Assembly: GCF_007827815.1 (NCBI RefSeq)
Contig: NZ_VITH01000007.1
Coordinates: 310,001-374,000, forward strand
DNA from: Azospirillum brasilense
Lineage (GTDB): Bacteria; Pseudomonadota; Alphaproteobacteria; Azospirillales; Azospirillaceae
Length of the DNA stretch: 64,000 nucleotides
Direction of reading: 5' to 3'
The notes under the pieces were generated by a model. The model was not told where the DNA came from. It was given only the letters and a program-made list of their open reading frames with translations, and searched no databases. Made by a program: the position numbers and the translations under genes. Positions 61,154-64,000 of the stretch are shown here, in pieces (position 1 is the stretch's first letter; each line of letters opens with the position of its first letter).

Positions 61154-61159
61154 CTCCTC
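61154..61159 (-). promoter_or_regulatory. Shine-Dalgarno GAGGAG that sets a TTG start
   Basis: Read leftward, GAGGAG lies 8 nt before the TTG whose first base is 61145. It is the only good ribosome site near the conserved N-terminus. Confidence 0.6.
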
Positions 61160-61300
61160 TGCTCTGGCCGTGCGAAGGGGGCGGTGATCCGGTGCCGTGG
61201 TACCGAAAGGCCCGGTCGGCCACTCTTCGGTGCAGGGTTGGACAGGTCAACCGCTATTCCGGCGTAGGACAAACCCCTGGCACCGCTGGAAGGTTTATGG

Positions 61301-61316
61301 TTAACAAGAAATTAAC
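61301..61316 (+). promoter_or_regulatory. CtrA-type binding site TTAA-N7-TTAAC
   Basis: The sequence TTAACAAGAAATTAAC fits the alphaproteobacterial CtrA consensus TTAA-N7-TTAAC at every defined position, 49 bp upstream of the small RHH-like gene and also upstream of the FAD gene on the other strand. Confidence 0.65.
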
Positions 61317-61364
61317 TATAACCGGGGATGGTTTCGCACCTTCGAACCATGTACGGCAGGACCG

Positions 61365-61652
61365 ATGCGAGACCACCCCTTCCGCCCCGCAGCCACCATT
61401 CCGTCCAACACCAATCCGGCACCGTCGGACCGCCGTGAACCCGACGTGCAGCTGGCCGCCATGGTGCCGCAGAGCGTCAAGCGCGCCGTCCGCCGCCGCG
61501 CCGAGGAGGAGGGGACGACCGTGCGCAGCGTCCTTCTGCGCGCCCTGAAGCACGCGGGGATTGCCGAAGTGGATGAGTCGGAGATTGCCGACCGCCGCAT
61601 CGCCGCCGGCGCCGAACGCTCGGGTACTTGGAAGGCCACGCGTATCCGTTGA
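61365..61652 (+). CDS. Small RHH-like protein of unknown function
   Basis: This 95-residue basic protein has a disordered N-terminus, then VQLAAMVPQSVKRAVRRRAEEEG followed by TTVRSVLLRALKHAGIAEVD. The strand-helix-helix pattern fits a ribbon-helix-helix (CopG/Arc-like) DNA-binding fold. The segment resembles small partition or antitoxin regulators, but no toxin gene is adjacent. A CtrA box lies upstream. The RHH assignment is tentative. Confidence 0.6.
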   Translation: MRDHPFRPAATIPSNTNPAPSDRREPDVQLAAMVPQSVKRAVRRRAEEEGTTVRSVLLRALKHAGIAEVDESEIADRRIAAGAERSGTWKATRIR

Positions 61653-61710
61653 CGGGACGGTCGCGCATCGCGCACGGTCACACGGAATCCTTTTCCGAAA
61701 GCCGCCCTTC

Positions 61711-64000
61711 ATGAGTCTTCTTCACCGTCTGCTGCTTCTTGTCCTCGTGGCGATGATTCCGGCGGCCGTCATCGAGGTGAAGAACGAGCTGGCTCTGCGC
61801 GCCGCGCGGGAGGCCGAGGTGGGGCGGGACGCCCTGCACCTCGCCGCGCTGTTCGAGGCGAAGCAGCACCGCATGATCGACGGGTTGCGGCAGGTGCTGA
61901 ACACGCTGGTCAAGGCCGATCCGGCGCGCGCCCCCGGCTCGCCGGCCTGCCAAGCGCTGATGGACAGCCTGCGCGCGTCCTATCCGGGCCATCTCGGCAT
62001 CGTGATCGCCGGGCTGGACGGGGTGGTGCGCTGCGCGACCGATCGCGCCGCGCTGGGGATTTCCATCGCCGACCGCGACTATTTCCGCGACGCGCTGGCC
62101 AGCGGCCGGATGACGCTGGGGGAGCCTGTTTCCCGGCGGACCGACGGACGCTCCGCCATGCCGGTCGCGCTGGCCTACCAGGACGCGGAGGGCCGGGCGG
62201 CCGGCGTCGTGACGGCGTTGACCGACATCTCCTGGATCGCCGATTTCCTGTCCAAGCGGCCATTGCCCGACAACGCGCGGATCACGCTGGTGGACCGCCG
62301 CGACCGGGTGGTCGCCCAGGTGCCGCCCCTTCCATCGGAGCCGGGGCCAAATCAGACGGCGCCGAGCCGGACGGATGGCGGCGTGCTGTCCCCGTCCGTC
62401 CTCGCGCTGCTCTCCCGCGACGCGCCCGGCATCGCCGAGGTGACCGGGCCGGACGGCCGGCCGCGCATCGTCGCCTATCAGCCGATCGGCCAGAGCATGG
62501 ACGGCATCGGGGTCGTGGTCTGCCTGGACAAGGGCGAGGCGTTGGGGCCGATCCGCGGCGCGATGGTCCAGGCGATGGCCGGCATCGCGATGGTCCTGCT
62601 TCTGACGCTGCTCACCGTCTGGTGGGGCGCCAGCCGGTTCCTGCGGCGGCCGGTGGCGGCGCTGGTCGCGACGGCGGAGCGCTGGAAGGGCGGTGATCTG
62701 ACGGCGCGTAGCGGCGTCGCCGATCAGTCGTCCGAACTCGGCACGCTGGCCCGCGCCTTCGACAGCATGGCCGAGGAACTGGCACGCCAGCAGCAGGTGC
62801 GGGAGCAGGCCAACGCGCTGGCCCACAAGACGGCCGCCGTTCTGGGCAGCATCACCGACGGCGTTTTCGAGGTGGACCGCCACTGGCGCATCACCTTCAT
62901 GAACGAGCGCGCCCGGGCGCTGATCGCCGGCGGGCACGATCTGATCGGCCAGGACCTGTGGGACGTCTTTCCCGAGGTGTCCGCCAGCGCGTTCGGAGAA
63001 AACTACCGCCGCGCCATGCAGGATCAGACGCCGGTCGAGTTCGAGGAGTATTGCACGGCCTTCGAATCCTGGTTCGCCGTGCGCGCCTTCCCGTCGCCGG
63101 ATGGGCTGGCCGTCTTCTTCCAGGACACCACCGCCCGCAAGTGGGGCGAGGCGGCGCTGGTTTCGGCCAACCGGGAAAAGAACGCGCTGCTCGCCCAGTT
63201 GAACAGCCTGCTGCAGAACGCGCCGGTCGGCTTCGCCTTCTTCGACCGCGAGCGCCGCTACATCCGCATCAACGAGCAGTTGGCCGATTGCAACGGCATC
63301 CTGGCGGAGGCCCACATGGGCCGCACTCTGGCGGACCTGCTTCCCGTCGTGGGCGCCAGCGTCGAGCCGCTGATCGATCGGGTGTTCGACACCGGCGAGC
63401 CGATCCCCTACCGGGAGGTGATGGGCGAGACGCCCAGAGAGCCCGGCGTGACGCGCCACTGGCTGATCGCCCTGTTTCCCGTGCATGAAGGGATGGAGGT
63501 CGCGGCGGTCGGCGCCGTCGTGATGGAGGTCACCGACCTGCGCCGGGCCGAGACGGCGCGCCGTCAGAGCGATGAACGCTTCCGCTCGGTCTTCGAACTG
63601 GCGGCGGTGGGCATCGAGCGGGTGGGGCTGGACGGACGCATCCTCGACGTCAACGCCAAGATCTGCGACATCGTCGGCTACCCGCGCGAGGAGTTGCTGC
63701 GGCGGACCTACCGCGACATCACCGACCCGGCCGATCTTCCGGCCGAGGAGCGGTTGATCGAGCGGCTGCTGTCCGGCGAACTGTCCAGCTACGCCATTGA
63801 GAAGCGCTACCGCCGCAAGGACGGTGGGGCGGTGTGGGTGCGGGTGACCTCGTCGCTCGCCCGGATCACCGGCACGGAGCCGGCCTACCGAATCACGGTT
63901 GCCGAGGACATCACCGAGCGCAAGGCGATGGAGGCCGCGCTGCGCTCCGCCCGCGATGAGGCGGAGCGCGCCAACCTTGCCAAGTCGAAATTCCTGGCCG
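61711..64000 (+). CDS. Multi-PAS sensor histidine kinase, cut at window end (partial)
   Basis: At least 763 residues are present, with no stop before the window edge. Helix 1 is about 5-22. A periplasmic double-Cache sensor follows (about 30-275, with VIAGLDGVVRCATD and IADRDYFRDAL), then helix 2 (about 285-310, AMAGIAMVLLLTLLTVWWGA), HAMP (about 312-365) and three PAS domains (about 375-485, 500-615, 620-745). The last residues, RDEAERANLAKSKFLA, are the start of a HisKA domain. So a kinase module, perhaps with a receiver, continues past 64000. The signal is unknown; double-Cache domains often bind amino or organic acids. Confidence 0.93.
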   Translation, partial: MSLLHRLLLLVLVAMIPAAVIEVKNELALRAAREAEVGRDALHLAALFEAKQHRMIDGLRQVLNTLVKADPARAPGSPACQALMDSLRASYPGHLGIVIAGLDGVVRCATDRAALGISIADRDYFRDALASGRMTLGEPVSRRTDGRSAMPVALAYQDAEGRAAGVVTALTDISWIADFLSKRPLPDNARITLVDRRDRVVAQVPPLPSEPGPNQTAPSRTDGGVLSPSVLALLSRDAPGIAEVTGPDGRPRIVAYQPIGQSMDGIGVVVCLDKGEALGPIRGAMVQAMAGIAMVLLLTLLTVWWGASRFLRRPVAALVATAERWKGGDLTARSGVADQSSELGTLARAFDSMAEELARQQQVREQANALAHKTAAVLGSITDGVFEVDRHWRITFMNERARALIAGGHDLIGQDLWDVFPEVSASAFGENYRRAMQDQTPVEFEEYCTAFESWFAVRAFPSPDGLAVFFQDTTARKWGEAALVSANREKNALLAQLNSLLQNAPVGFAFFDRERRYIRINEQLADCNGILAEAHMGRTLADLLPVVGASVEPLIDRVFDTGEPIPYREVMGETPREPGVTRHWLIALFPVHEGMEVAAVGAVVMEVTDLRRAETARRQSDERFRSVFELAAVGIERVGLDGRILDVNAKICDIVGYPREELLRRTYRDITDPADLPAEERLIERLLSGELSSYAIEKRYRRKDGGAVWVRVTSSLARITGTEPAYRITVAEDITERKAMEAALRSARDEAERANLAKSKFLA

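Overview
The window is high-GC, densely packed DNA typical of an alphaproteobacterial chromosome, most probably Azospirillum (A. brasilense group) or a close relative in the Rhodospirillales. I infer this from gene content and order: ppiD-trpE and trpGDC, tpiA-secG-pyrG-kdsA-eno, ybgF-tilS-ftsH, a pqqABCDE operon, a GapR-family protein, a CtrA-type box and many two-component and chemosensory genes. I found no tRNA, rRNA, CRISPR array, insertion sequence or prophage.

Layout. 1-9.3 kb (mostly leftward): tryptophan biosynthesis, with ppiD and trpE separated from trpGDC by about 3 kb of unrelated genes (a membrane protein, a CopZ-like metal chaperone, a divergent polysaccharide deacetylase and a small secreted protein). 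9.5-14.3 kb (rightward): tpiA, secG, pyrG, a dienelactone hydrolase and kdsA, nearly all separated by hairpin terminators. 14.4-18.3 kb: a ComEA-like helix-hairpin-helix protein, a palindromic repeat, and the leftward pqqABCDE operon, including a 26-codon pqqA. 18.6-25.7 kb: eno, ybgF/cpoB, tilS, ftsH, a rhomboid protease and a DUF2061 membrane protein, followed by a second copy of the palindromic repeat. 25.9-31.4 kb: peroxiredoxin, histidine ammonia-lyase, and a type I secretion ABC exporter with its HlyD adaptor. 31.5-34.6 kb: a response regulator and a divergent pair made of a proline-rich protein and an unusual HTH/ParA-like ATPase fusion. 34.7-42.3 kb: hydrolase, murJ, sulfurtransferase, lone FliN, GapR-like protein, diaminopropionate ammonia-lyase, aminotransferase and an exported ClpP-like protein. 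42.4-46.7 kb: a secreted esterase, an NMT1/sulfonate-type ABC importer, and a NifO/ArsC-like protein.

46.7-57.4 kb is the signalling island and the most interesting part. Two back-to-back modules each consist of a hybrid histidine kinase followed 13-14 bp later by a large protein with about 500 residues of unrecognised, mainly helical sequence and a C-terminal CheY-like receiver. The kinases are paralogous to each other, and so are the receivers and helical regions. A methyl-accepting chemotaxis protein follows. 57.4-64 kb holds two alpha/beta hydrolases, a cupin, a FAD/NAD(P)-binding oxidoreductase, a small RHH-like protein behind a near-perfect CtrA box, and a multi-PAS sensor kinase cut by the window edge.

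Several start codons were moved inward from the longest open frame on the basis of family N-termini and Shine-Dalgarno sites. These choices are stated per gene. All functional names rest on motifs read by eye; no database search was run.
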